Part shown: positions 1-8,083 of the stretch, in pieces
How the letters are laid out: each line of letters opens with the position of its first letter
Position numbering within the stretch: position 1 is the stretch's first letter
Source of the DNA: Bifidobacterium merycicum DSM 6492
GTDB taxonomy: Bacteria; Actinomycetota; Actinomycetes; Actinomycetales; Bifidobacteriaceae
Assembly: GCF_900129045.1 (NCBI RefSeq)
Contig: NZ_FQTX01000001.1
Span: 62,001 to 126,000 of the forward strand
Direction of reading: 5' to 3'
Length of the DNA: 64,000 bases
Translations under genes and position numbers: made by a program
Notes under the pieces: model-generated
The model's database searches: none
Told to the model about the DNA's origin: nothing
Seen by the model: the letters and a program-made list of their open reading frames with translations, nothing else

Positions 1-146
1 CCCAGGACGACGATGCGTTGGAGGAGGAGCGTCGGCTGATGTACGTGGCGATCACGCGAGCCGAAGACACCCTGCACATGTCGTACGCCCGATCCAAGGA
101 CGGCATGGGTGAGCGGCAGCGCAGTCTGAGCCGTTTCCTCAGCTAG
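1..146 (+). CDS. C-terminal end of a UvrD/PcrA-type DNA helicase (5' end outside window)
   Basis: Only the last 47 codons are present, read in the frame that begins at base 3 and stops with TAG at 144-146. The sequence RRLMYVAITRAEDTL is helicase motif VI of superfamily 1 UvrD/PcrA/Rep helicases, which contributes an arginine to ATP hydrolysis. The tail after it is short and ends in RSLSRFLS, as in PcrA/UvrD proteins. By family, the enzyme unwinds DNA 3' to 5' in excision repair and replication-fork clearance. Which of pcrA or uvrD this is cannot be settled from the fragment. Transcription probably ends at the strong hairpin 263-307, shared with the convergent neighbour. Confidence 0.85.
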   Translation, partial: QDDDALEEERRLMYVAITRAEDTLHMSYARSKDGMGERQRSLSRFLS

Positions 147-172
147 GCGGCGCGGTTCGGGCGCTATTCGAG

Positions 173-235
173 CCGTTCAGGTTGCTTGGGCCGTTCAGGT
201 TGCTTGAGCGGTTCGGGCCGTTCGGGCCGCTCGGG
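173..235. repeat. Degenerate 9-bp tandem repeat, seven units
   Basis: The bases divide into seven 9-mers of the type CCGTTCAGG / TTGCTTGGG / CCGTTCGGG. Units 1-2 and 3-4 form an almost perfect 18-bp duplication. The array lies just after the helicase stop codon. Arrays with the same 9-bp period recur near other gene ends in this window. Confidence 0.75.
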
Positions 236-262
236 CGATGACGGCAAGGACGACGACAATAC

Positions 263-307
263 GGAAACGGGGTTCCGACGATGCCATATCGTCGGAACCC
301 CGTTTCC
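263..307. terminator. Perfect 20-bp stem hairpin between convergent genes
   Basis: Bases 263-282 are exactly complementary to 288-307, with a 5-base loop. It sits between the convergent helicase and DUF2342 genes, so it probably acts as a bidirectional intrinsic terminator. No long T run follows on either strand. Confidence 0.75.
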
Positions 308-338
308 ATAGTGTTTCATTGTTTCGGATGCCGAAAAA

Positions 339-1982
339 TCAGCCCTGTTCGCCGTCCGTGCCGGCATCGCCTTCCTCGCCGAGCAGCTTGGACAGTTCGG
401 CATCCCAATCATTGCCGCTGGACGGCTGATCGGTGGGGGATTGCGATGTGCCGGTTTGCCCGGACCCGTCTTCACCGCCATCAAGCGAAGGCAGCAGATC
501 GGGATGCGCCCACATGGCGTCACGGGCCTCGGCGCCGTCCGCCGAGGTAATCATCGACCACAGGTCGGCGGCCTCGCGCATGCGCTTGGGGCGCAACTCC
601 ATGCCGAGCAGACTTTCGAACGTGCGCTCCGCAGGACCACCCGTGGCGCGTTCCCTCCGGGCCATTTCGCTGAGTTGTTCGATATGGGGCAGGTGAGCCA
701 TGCCGGCACGCCACACCACGCAGTCGACCCATCCTTCCACCAAGGCCAGCATCGATTCGATGGACGCCATGGCCTGACGCTGTTCGGGCGTATCCGGAAT
801 ACCGACCTTGGTCAGATCGACCGCGCCGGAAATGGAATCGGGGTCGAAGCCCTCCACATCGCGCAACTGTTCCTCCATCGCATCCAGGTCGATGGAAATG
901 CCCCGCGCATACTTGCCGATCAGCGCCTCGAAACGCGGCGTCAGCCACGGAACCGCGGAGAACAGACGCGCGTGCGCCGCCTCGCGCAACGCGAGGAACG
1001 TCATCACCTCACCCTGTGGAATCGGGTCGGGGCGGACGATCTCATCGAATAGCGCCTCGGTCTGCGCGTCCATCGCGGTGTTCCCGTCGTTCCCGTCAGG
1101 CGTATCGCCGGCATTCGCCGCGCCTGCCTGGCCGTTCCCGTCCGTATCGGCATCCGTACCGGCGTTCTTCAGCGCCTCTTCGGAAATGCTGTCGAAGGAA
1201 TCCTCGACATTGCTGTTCAACGACTTCGCATACTCCTCCACGTTCTGCGCCACCAGCGCGCCGGCCGGATTGGACAGCAATGCGATGCCCTGATCGAAGC
1301 CGCCGTGCACCTCGCGGCTGAGCACGCCCGCCGCGTGGCCGAGCTGCATGGCGAAGGACGTGTTGCCCAACAGTTTGATGAGCTGGGCCGGGTCCTTCAT
1401 ATTCTCGGGAATCGGAATCGGAACAGGGCCTGCGAACATGCCCGCGATCTCGCCATGGAACGAATCGCCGAGGCGTTCGGAGATCACCGAAGCCAACGCA
1501 TCGCCCATCGAGGAGGCGATCGGCCCCGCGAACTTCACCCAGGCGTCCAACGTGCCCTCGACCCAGCCGGCGCGCGTCAAAGCCTGCGGTTCCCCAGCGG
1601 GAGGCGCGAACTCGCAAGCGCTGTCAAGCCACAGATTCGCCTCGCTCATGGCCCTGCGCACCGCGGCGCCATCCTCGGCGCTGACGCTGGTGCGCGAACC
1701 GTCGGCATTCGCATGCTGCAATGCCAGCGTCTTCGCGAGCTTCACGTTGATGGGGCCGTCCTGCACGGTTTGCTGCATCTCGTTCACGGTATTGAGCCCG
1801 CCCGCGGTGAACATGCTCATCAGCTGCTGCACCTCGGCGGGATTGGGCAGCGTACTCGGATCCTGACTCAGCAGCTGCTCGCGGATCGATTCAGGCAGCT
1901 GGGAGATCTGCTGCCATGCAGCCTCGCCCTGCTCCTTGCCGAAGCAAGTGATAAGCCATTCGTGAAATGCGTTTTCGTCCAT
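339..1982 (-). CDS. DUF2342 / zincin-like protein (actinobacterial, putative hydrolase)
   Basis: A 547-residue acidic, soluble protein with no signal peptide or membrane segment. It resembles the actinobacterial DUF2342 (Zincin_2) family: a helical N-terminal half, a central REAAHARLF...VPWL segment, and a C-terminal block with VDCVVWRAGMAHLPHIEQLSE and ERTFESLLGMELRPKRMREA. No canonical HExxH zinc motif is visible; the REAAH segment is where I would expect it, so catalysis is doubtful. The start at 1982 is chosen because the protein then begins MDENAFHEWL, a sensible N terminus; a longer reading to 2045 runs into the intergenic region. The C-terminal 60 residues are low-complexity Gly/Ser/Asp. 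It diverges from the Lon-like protease gene and converges on the helicase gene. Confidence 0.7.
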   Translation of the reverse strand: MDENAFHEWLITCFGKEQGEAAWQQISQLPESIREQLLSQDPSTLPNPAEVQQLMSMFTAGGLNTVNEMQQTVQDGPINVKLAKTLALQHANADGSRTSVSAEDGAAVRRAMSEANLWLDSACEFAPPAGEPQALTRAGWVEGTLDAWVKFAGPIASSMGDALASVISERLGDSFHGEIAGMFAGPVPIPIPENMKDPAQLIKLLGNTSFAMQLGHAAGVLSREVHGGFDQGIALLSNPAGALVAQNVEEYAKSLNSNVEDSFDSISEEALKNAGTDADTDGNGQAGAANAGDTPDGNDGNTAMDAQTEALFDEIVRPDPIPQGEVMTFLALREAAHARLFSAVPWLTPRFEALIGKYARGISIDLDAMEEQLRDVEGFDPDSISGAVDLTKVGIPDTPEQRQAMASIESMLALVEGWVDCVVWRAGMAHLPHIEQLSEMARRERATGGPAERTFESLLGMELRPKRMREAADLWSMITSADGAEARDAMWAHPDLLPSLDGGEDGSGQTGTSQSPTDQPSSGNDWDAELSKLLGEEGDAGTDGEQG

Positions 1983-2100
1983 GATGGATGTCCCCGATTC
2001 CTTGCGGATGTATGGTCGATACACACATAGTAGAGTGTGCCTCACCCGTTTTCACGTTCGGCGTGGAAGAACCATGCCGGACGTTTCCAGTGTGCATGTG

Positions 2101-2106
2101 TAGTAT
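2101..2106 (+). promoter_or_regulatory. Probable -10 box of a leaderless promoter
   Basis: TAGTAT is followed by 7 bases and then the ATG at 2114, the spacing expected if transcription starts at the start codon. No clear -35 element or ribosome binding site is seen. Confidence 0.45.
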
Positions 2107-2113
2107 GCACGGT

Positions 2114-2965
2114 ATGTCGCTTACCTCGATACCTTCACGCATTGTGCGATATTTCCGTGCGCGTTCGCCGCGTTATCTCGCCGGTCTGATCGCGATCGCG
2201 CTTTCCGTCGTCGTGCTGTGCCTGCCCAGCGCCTATTCGGTGGAAGCGCCCGGCCCCACGCAGAACGTGCTCGGCTCCAGCGGCGGCAAGCAGGTCATCG
2301 CCGTGTCGAAAGGCAAAACGTATGCGAGCAAGGGTGAACTGCTGCTGACCACGGTGAATGCGAGCGGCCTGCCCGGCTACCCGGTGACCAATGCCGAAGT
2401 GCTGTGGTCCCTGATCGACCCGCATGCCGTCGTGATGCCCAGGGAGGTCGTGGTCCCCACCGGCCAGACCGCCGACGAGTACGAGAAGGAAAGCGCCAAG
2501 GAGATGGACGATTCGCAGAAGGACGCCATCAAAGCGGCGAAACGACTGTTGAACAGCAAGGGAATCGACGTTTCCTCGGTGAAGGCGACCATGCATGTGG
2601 ACGATATCGGCGGGCCGTCCGCGGGCATGATGTACGCGCTCGGCCTGATCGACAAGCTCACCCCGCAGGACGAGACCGGCGGCAAGGTCATTGCGGGCAC
2701 GGGAACCATCGACGCCAAAGGCAAGGTGGGCGAGATCGGCGGCATCCGTTTGAAGATGCTCGGCGCCAAACGTGACGGTGCCACATGGTTCCTTGCGCCG
2801 AAAGGCAATTGCGACGACGTGGCGGGCCATGTTCCCGAAGGCCTGCGCGACGTGGCCGTGTCCACTCTCGATGAGGCCTATGATGCGCTCGTCGCCATCG
2901 GTGAGGGGAAGGGCGCGTCGCTGCCCCACTGCACCGTCGGGACGGCGAACGAAGGCGAGGAGTGA
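2114..2965 (+). CDS. Membrane-anchored Lon-like serine protease, YlbL-related, no PDZ domain
   Basis: A 283-residue protein with one N-terminal transmembrane segment (about residues 24-42) followed by an extracytoplasmic region. The Lon (S16) protease core is clear: the nucleophile is Ser169 in GGPSAG and the partner is Lys214 in GGIRLK, 45 residues apart, matching the Ser/Lys dyad spacing of Lon. The part before it, including VLWSLIDPHAVV and MDDSQKDAI, matches the YlbL family. In YlbL a PDZ domain of about 90 residues lies between that part and the catalytic core; here they are joined by only about 25 residues. ATG 2114 fits the upstream -10 box; an ATG at 2105 is the alternative. It is transcribed divergently from the DUF2342 gene. 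Confidence 0.8.
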   Translation: MSLTSIPSRIVRYFRARSPRYLAGLIAIALSVVVLCLPSAYSVEAPGPTQNVLGSSGGKQVIAVSKGKTYASKGELLLTTVNASGLPGYPVTNAEVLWSLIDPHAVVMPREVVVPTGQTADEYEKESAKEMDDSQKDAIKAAKRLLNSKGIDVSSVKATMHVDDIGGPSAGMMYALGLIDKLTPQDETGGKVIAGTGTIDAKGKVGEIGGIRLKMLGAKRDGATWFLAPKGNCDDVAGHVPEGLRDVAVSTLDEAYDALVAIGEGKGASLPHCTVGTANEGEE

Positions 2966-3005
2966 AAAACATGGAAAGTTACCCGCGTATTTCGCCACAT
3001 GTTGC

Positions 3006-3011
3006 TATTCT
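3006..3011 (+). promoter_or_regulatory. Probable -10 box of a leaderless promoter
   Basis: TATTCT lies 8 bases before the GTG at 3020. It supports a leaderless GTG start for the DUF3052 gene rather than the ATG at 2999, which lies upstream of this box. Confidence 0.4.
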
Positions 3012-3019
3012 TAGGTTTT

Positions 3020-3436
3020 GTGAATCAAACGGCATCGCAGAACGCTGAAGAATTTGGATTTGAACGCGGCGACATCGTGCAGGAATGGCTGTGGGATGAC
3101 GACGTGGACGATTCCATCCGAGAGAAGATTGAAGAGCTGACGGGCGAGGAACTCGTCGATGAGGATTACGGTTCCGCCGTGGATGGTGTGATTCTATGGT
3201 GGCGGGACGGCGATGACGAGGATGAGCTTTCCGATACCATCGTCGATGCCTACGCCGTGCTTGGCGATGACGGCCCGCTGTGGGTGCTGACCCCGAAGCC
3301 GGGGCGTCCGGGGGCGGCAAGCTCCAGCACCGTGCAGTCCGCGGCCAAGACCGCCGGCATGAACGCCGCCACACCGTTGACGGTGAGCGGTGATTGGAAC
3401 GGCATCCGCCTGCGTGCCTACGGCAAGGGCAGGTGA
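3020..3436 (+). CDS. DUF3052 family protein
   Basis: A 138-residue acidic cytoplasmic protein typical of Actinobacteria. Recognisable family features are FGFERGDIVQEWLWDDDVDD near the N terminus, ELVDEDYGSAVDGVILWWR in the middle and WVLTPKPGRPG towards the C terminus. No enzymatic motif is visible and the function is unknown to me. GTG 3020 is preferred because it gives a family-like N terminus and because a -10-like box lies 8 bases upstream. Transcription probably ends at the hairpin 3481-3513. Confidence 0.8.
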   Translation: MNQTASQNAEEFGFERGDIVQEWLWDDDVDDSIREKIEELTGEELVDEDYGSAVDGVILWWRDGDDEDELSDTIVDAYAVLGDDGPLWVLTPKPGRPGAASSSTVQSAAKTAGMNAATPLTVSGDWNGIRLRAYGKGR

Positions 3437-3480
3437 GGGGCGGCATAGCTCCGGCCTTCTTTTGAAATCGATACGTTGCG

Positions 3481-3513
3481 ACGGGGAACGACCTTCGGGC
3501 CGTTCCCCGTTTT
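3481..3513 (+). terminator. Rho-independent terminator after the DUF3052 gene
   Basis: ACGGGGAACG (3481-3490) pairs perfectly with CGTTCCCCGT (3501-3510), closed by a 10-base loop containing CTTCGG and followed by TTT. Confidence 0.8.
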
Positions 3514-3569
3514 GCATATGCGGCTGTACCTGCACATATGGGACGGGGGAAACAGCCGGGAATATAGGA

Positions 3570-3601
3570 AACCCCTTGGAATCCTGCGGTTCCAAGGGGT
3601 T
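3570..3601 (-). terminator. Terminator downstream of tRNA-Val
   Basis: A perfect 12-bp stem (3570-3581 with 3590-3601) lies a few bases beyond the tRNA 3' end. On the minus strand it is followed by a short T run. Confidence 0.75.
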
Positions 3602-3605
3602 TATT

Positions 3606-3680
<75 letters not shown>

Positions 3681-3838
3681 GCTCCCCAATACCATAGCGT
3701 AACCCATGACGAACCTGTGGCCTTCGGGAGAACTTGGCGGAAGCTTCGGCGCGTTGCCCGGTCGGGGTGATGCATGAGTCTCAACGCCCACGTAAAGTGG
3801 AACAGAGTATGTTTGTTCCTCTAGGAGGTCGGTAGACT

Positions 3839-5488
3839 ATGGCTCAGCAGTCTGAAGCTTCAATCCCCAGGGCCGGGAAGCGCAAGTGGGGTTATGATCC
3901 CGATCAGGTGGATGAGTTTCTGGAACATGCGCACGCGCTGTACGACGAGGATGGTGTGCAGCTGACGCAGCGCGATATTCAAAACGTCTCCTTCGATCTG
4001 ACCCGCGGCGGTTATGTCATCGCGCAGGTCGACGCCACGCTGGCCCGTTTGGAGCGTGCCGTGGTCGACAAGCAGACCGCATGCGAGATCTCCCAGCATG
4101 GTCGCGTCGCCTGGAAGGCGCAGACCGAGGATCTGTACCATGACGTCGCCCGTCATGTCGGACGTGCCGTCGGCGAGCGTTTCAGCTCCGGCGAGCCGCA
4201 CGTGCCGTCCTACGACCGCAAGCAGGTCGACAAGCTGGCCGATAAGGTCGTCGACAAGTGCGCCGCGGAACTCGGCATCGACGGCATCTCCAAGGAAGAC
4301 ATCAAGGGATACGACAAAATCACCGCCGAAGCGGTGGCCAATTCCGTGTTCACCCAGCGCAAGGGCAAGCGCGGGTATGACGAGCGTCAGGTCGACTACT
4401 TCCTGAATTCCTGCGTGCAACTGCTGAGCCGCATCGAATCCTACGCCCGCATTTCCGACCGTATCGCACCCGGCGAGGGTGACGGCATCGCAGTGCCCGG
4501 CATGGCGGCCGTCGCTCCGGCCAACCGGGGTGACGGCAACGAGCCGCTGATTTCCAAGGATGCGGAATTCCAGTCCGCGGTCAGCGAATCGCTGCATGCG
4601 CCGAGCTTCGAACCGGCTGCCGCCGCCGGCGCGGCCTCCGACTCCACGTTCAATGCGGTCAGCCAGGCGGAACAGAGTCTGTTCGCGCAGACCGCCGCAT
4701 CCACCGAAGACGAGCCTGCCACGGATGCCGCACCTGCCGCGCCCACGACCCCGAGCATCTTCCCCCAGCAGCTGTCCGATGCCTCCGCTTCCACGCTTCC
4801 GCCGTCCTTCGCGGTGCCGCAGCATGAGACCCCGGCCGTATCCGAACAGCCTGCCGCCGAACAGCCCGCAACCGCGCCGCTGTTCACTCCCGAAGTGCCC
4901 GAAGCAGCCCAGCCGACCCAGTCGGTCGACAATCATGATGAAGCTTCCCAATCCATCTTCGGCCAGCATGCCGTCGATTTCGGTCAGGTCGCCGCTGAAA
5001 TGCAGCCCGCGGCCGCTCCCGTACAGCCGGGCGTCACGGAAGCGCCTTCGATTTTCCAACCGCAGACATCCTATGTTTCCGAAGACGCCATGTTCGCGCC
5101 GACCCAGCCGGCGGCCGCGGAACCCGCAGCTCCCGCGGAACCCGCAGCGCCCGCTGAGCCTGTAGCTCCCGCGGCCTCTGCGGCTCCTGCGGCTCCCGTC
5201 GAGAACCCCAGCTCCTCCCTGGCTTCGCTGGCCCACATGGCCGAGGTCTCCCAGGAACTGCCGAAGATCGAGGAGAAGAGCTTCGTGCCCAAGGTTCCGA
5301 GCCTCGACGCGCCCAGCCCGTTCGCATCCACCGCGTTCCCGACCTTCAAGCCCGTGAACGCCGATGACGCGCAGGCAAGCGGCAACGACGGTGACGGCGA
5401 CGGCGTGAAGTTCAACTTCAATTTCCCCGGAGTCGAAATCCCCGACCTGTCGTTCCCCACATTCGATGACGAAAAGAAAGAGCAGTGA
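3839..5488 (+). CDS. DivIVA-domain protein with long Ala/Pro-rich region
   Basis: A 549-residue cytoplasmic protein. Two DivIVA-like modules are visible: residues about 16-75 (KWGYDPDQVDEFLEHAHALY) and about 178-205 (KRGYDERQVDYFLNSCVQLL). They are followed by roughly 270 residues of Ala/Pro/Glu/Gln-rich low complexity with near-repeats of AAPAEP at bases 5107-5200, and an acidic C terminus. By family, such proteins bind curved membrane at poles or septa and organise division or growth; that role is inferred here. A strong AGGAGGT (3823-3829) precedes the start. Its stop codon overlaps the dxr start, so the two are probably translationally coupled. Confidence 0.75.
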   Translation: MAQQSEASIPRAGKRKWGYDPDQVDEFLEHAHALYDEDGVQLTQRDIQNVSFDLTRGGYVIAQVDATLARLERAVVDKQTACEISQHGRVAWKAQTEDLYHDVARHVGRAVGERFSSGEPHVPSYDRKQVDKLADKVVDKCAAELGIDGISKEDIKGYDKITAEAVANSVFTQRKGKRGYDERQVDYFLNSCVQLLSRIESYARISDRIAPGEGDGIAVPGMAAVAPANRGDGNEPLISKDAEFQSAVSESLHAPSFEPAAAAGAASDSTFNAVSQAEQSLFAQTAASTEDEPATDAAPAAPTTPSIFPQQLSDASASTLPPSFAVPQHETPAVSEQPAAEQPATAPLFTPEVPEAAQPTQSVDNHDEASQSIFGQHAVDFGQVAAEMQPAAAPVQPGVTEAPSIFQPQTSYVSEDAMFAPTQPAAAEPAAPAEPAAPAEPVAPAASAAPAAPVENPSSSLASLAHMAEVSQELPKIEEKSFVPKVPSLDAPSPFASTAFPTFKPVNADDAQASGNDGDGDGVKFNFNFPGVEIPDLSFPTFDDEKKEQ

Positions 5489-6672
5489 TTCACAGCAATA
5501 CCGTTGTCGTCCTCGGGTCCACCGGTTCCATCGGCACCCAAGGGCTTGACGTCATTTCCAGACATCCGGAACGTTTCACCGTCACCGGGCTTGCGGCCGG
5601 GGGAGCACACGTCGAACTACTCGCCCAGCAGGCGGCGCGGTTCCATGTTCCGCTGGTGGCGGTGTTCGATGAACGGGCGGCCAAGCCGCTACGCGAAGCG
5701 CTCGATCAGGCCGGCGCGACCGGCACCGACATTCAGGCCGGACCCGACGCTGTGATCGGATTGGCCGGTTCGGGTGCCGACGTGGTGCTCAACGGCATCA
5801 CCGGATCCATCGGTCTGGAACCCTCCATCGCCGCGTTGCAGGCCGGCTCCCAGCTCGCCCTCGCCAACAAGGAATCTGTGGTGGCGGGCGGTCATCTGCT
5901 GTTCGACGCGCAGATCCGCGAAAAGCAGATCAACCCCGTCGATTCCGAGCATTCCGCGATCTGGCAGTCGCTGCGTGCCGGCACCCACGCCGAGGTCGCC
6001 CGACTCATCGTCACAGCGTCCGGCGGTCCGTTCCGCGGCTGGACGCGCGAACAGATGACCGACATCACGCCCGAACAGGCGCTGAACCATCCGACCTGGC
6101 ATATGGGCCCGGTCGTCACCATCAATTCATCCACGCTGATGAACAAGGGATTGGAAGTCATCGAGGCGAGCCGCCTGTTCGATATTCCGCCCGAACGCAT
6201 CGCGGTGACCGTCCACCCGCAATCCATCGTGCATTCCATGGTGGAATTCGTCGACGGCGCCACCATCAGCCAGGCATCCCCGCCCGACATGCGCCTGCCC
6301 ATCGCGCTCGGCCTGTCCGCCCCCGACCGTCTGGGCGATGTCGCGGCCGCCTGCGACTGGACCAAGGCCGCGCAATGGACCTTCGAACCGTTGGATGACG
6401 AGGCGTTCCCCGCGGTTTCGCTTGCACGCCACTGCCTCGCGGCATCCGAAAAGCATACCGCCGTGCTGAACGCGGCGAACGAACAGGCCGTGCACGCCTT
6501 CCTCGACCATCGTCTGCCATACCTGGGCATCGTGGACACGGTCAAGGCCGTGCTCGACGAGATGGATGCCGAACTGCGCGGTGCACCGAAGTTCACGGAC
6601 GTGGAGGAAATGGGCCAAGTCGAGCTTGAAGCTCGCCGTCGCGCCGATGATTTGATAAACCGTCAACAGTGA
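5485..6672 (+). CDS. dxr: 1-deoxy-D-xylulose 5-phosphate reductoisomerase
   Basis: A 395-residue cytoplasmic enzyme of the MEP isoprenoid pathway that converts DXP to MEP with NADPH. The N terminus carries the nucleotide-binding [41 protein letters not shown] and [12 protein letters not shown] are the family signatures; DSEHS contains metal-binding acidic residues and the SGGPFRGW loop closes the active site. The start is GTG at 5485, overlapping the preceding stop in GTGA. It is followed after a short gap by ispG, another gene of the same pathway. Confidence 0.95.
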   Translation: MIHSNTVVVLGSTGSIGTQGLDVISRHPERFTVTGLAAGGAHVELLAQQAARFHVPLVAVFDERAAKPLREALDQAGATGTDIQAGPDAVIGLAGSGADVVLNGITGSIGLEPSIAALQAGSQLALANKESVVAGGHLLFDAQIREKQINPVDSEHSAIWQSLRAGTHAEVARLIVTASGGPFRGWTREQMTDITPEQALNHPTWHMGPVVTINSSTLMNKGLEVIEASRLFDIPPERIAVTVHPQSIVHSMVEFVDGATISQASPPDMRLPIALGLSAPDRLGDVAAACDWTKAAQWTFEPLDDEAFPAVSLARHCLAASEKHTAVLNAANEQAVHAFLDHRLPYLGIVDTVKAVLDEMDAELRGAPKFTDVEEMGQVELEARRRADDLINRQQ

Positions 6673-6757
6673 CCCATGCGTGAGTGACCCATGTGCGCGG
6701 GCGACCCCGCGCGCATGGCATTGTCCGTCAATGCAAGAATTGCGAGTATCGAAACCC

Positions 6758-7972
6758 ATGGCAGAAACCGAAAAGCCGTTCCGTCCGACCGGCGACCCCG
6801 TCGCCCTGACCAGCGAAAGCCCGTTGCATCCGCGCCGCAAGTCCCGCCGCATCATGGTAGGACCGGTGCCAGTCGGTGGCGGTGCCCCCATCTCCGTGCA
6901 GTCCATGACCAATACGGTCACCGCGGACGTGCCCGCGACGCTGCGCCAGATCGCTGAACTGACCGCGGCCGGATGCGATATCGTGCGCGTCGCCGTACCC
7001 AGTCAGGACGATGCCGACGCATTGCCTGAAATCTGCGCGAAATCACCCATTCCAGTGATCGCGGACATCCATTTCCAAAGCAAATACGTGTTCCAGGCGA
7101 TTGATGCCGGCTGCGCCGCCGTGCGCGTGAACCCCGGCAACATCCGCAAGTTCGACGAAGTCGGCCCCTCGATCTGCAAGGCCGCGACCGATGCGGGCAT
7201 CTCGCTGCGCATCGGCGTGAACGCCGGCTCGCTCGACAAGGAACTGTACGCCAAGTACGGCGGTCCCACCCCCGAGGCGCTGGTCGCCTCCGCGCTCAAG
7301 GAAGCGCACATGTTCGAGGACGTGGGATTCAAGGATTTCAAGATCTCCGTCAAACACCATGACGTGATCACCATGGTGGAAACCTACCGTCTGCTCGCCT
7401 CCAAAGGCGACTGGCCGCTGCACCTCGGCGTGACCGAGGCCGGCCCGGCCTGGCAGGGGACCATCAAATCCTGCCTGGCGTTCGGCGCGCTGCTCGCCGA
7501 AGGCATCGGCGACACGATTCGCGTTTCGCTGTCCGCGCCGCCCGTCGAAGAGGTGAAGGTCGGCTGCAAGCTGCTCGAATACATGGGATTGAGACCGCGC
7601 AAATTCGACATCATCTCCTGCCCGAGCTGCGGTCGCGCCCAAGTCGATGTGATCCAGCTCGCCTCCGCCGTGACCGAAGGATTGAAGGACGTCACCGCGC
7701 CGATCCGCGTGGCGGTGATGGGCTGCATCGTGAACGGTCCTGGCGAGGCCCGTGAAGCCGATCTCGGCGTGGCATCCGGCAACGGCAAGGGGCAGATCTT
7801 CATCAAAGGCAAGGTGATCCAGACCGTGTCCGAGGATCAGATCGTCGAAACGCTGCTCACCAAGGCGCAGGAAATCGCCGCGCAGATGGAGGCGGACGGC
7901 CAGGTGCCCGCCAACTCCACCGGACCGGTCGTGGTACCTATCCAGAATCCCGGTCACCAAGCCGGCAACTGA
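6758..7972 (+). CDS. ispG: 4-hydroxy-3-methylbut-2-en-1-yl diphosphate synthase (IspG/GcpE)
   Basis: About 404 residues. This iron-sulfur enzyme catalyses the penultimate MEP-pathway step, MEcPP to HMBPP. The N-terminal TIM barrel contains SVQSMTNT and [10 protein letters not shown]. The C-terminal [4Fe-4S] part has [11 protein letters not shown] and [18 protein letters not shown], supplying the cluster cysteines. ATG 6758 gives [14 protein letters not shown]. An ATG at 6731 in the same frame is possible and no strong ribosome binding site settles it. The gene is separated from dxr by under 90 bases and probably cotranscribed. Confidence 0.93.
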   Translation: MAETEKPFRPTGDPVALTSESPLHPRRKSRRIMVGPVPVGGGAPISVQSMTNTVTADVPATLRQIAELTAAGCDIVRVAVPSQDDADALPEICAKSPIPVIADIHFQSKYVFQAIDAGCAAVRVNPGNIRKFDEVGPSICKAATDAGISLRIGVNAGSLDKELYAKYGGPTPEALVASALKEAHMFEDVGFKDFKISVKHHDVITMVETYRLLASKGDWPLHLGVTEAGPAWQGTIKSCLAFGALLAEGIGDTIRVSLSAPPVEEVKVGCKLLEYMGLRPRKFDIISCPSCGRAQVDVIQLASAVTEGLKDVTAPIRVAVMGCIVNGPGEAREADLGVASGNGKGQIFIKGKVIQTVSEDQIVETLLTKAQEIAAQMEADGQVPANSTGPVVVPIQNPGHQAGN

Positions 7973-7992
7973 TCTACTGACCTGCCCAACCG

Positions 7993-8023
7993 CCGCCCCG
8001 AGCCCGAACCAAGGCCGGGGCGG
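7993..8023 (+). terminator. Possible terminator after ispG
   Basis: CCGCCCCG (7993-8000) pairs with CGGGGCGG (8016-8023) across a 15-base loop. No T run follows, so it is a weak call. Confidence 0.4.
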
Positions 8024-8070
8024 TTCGGTATCGGCCCGGAAGGTGCGCGCATCAGGTTGGCGGGACTCCC

Positions 8071-8076
8071 TACAAT
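8071..8076 (+). promoter_or_regulatory. -10 box of a leaderless promoter
   Basis: TACAAT is followed by exactly 7 bases and then GTG at 8084, which places the transcript start on the start codon. An in-frame ATG at 8075 overlaps the box itself and is therefore unlikely. Confidence 0.6.
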
Positions 8077-8083
8077 GAGACCT

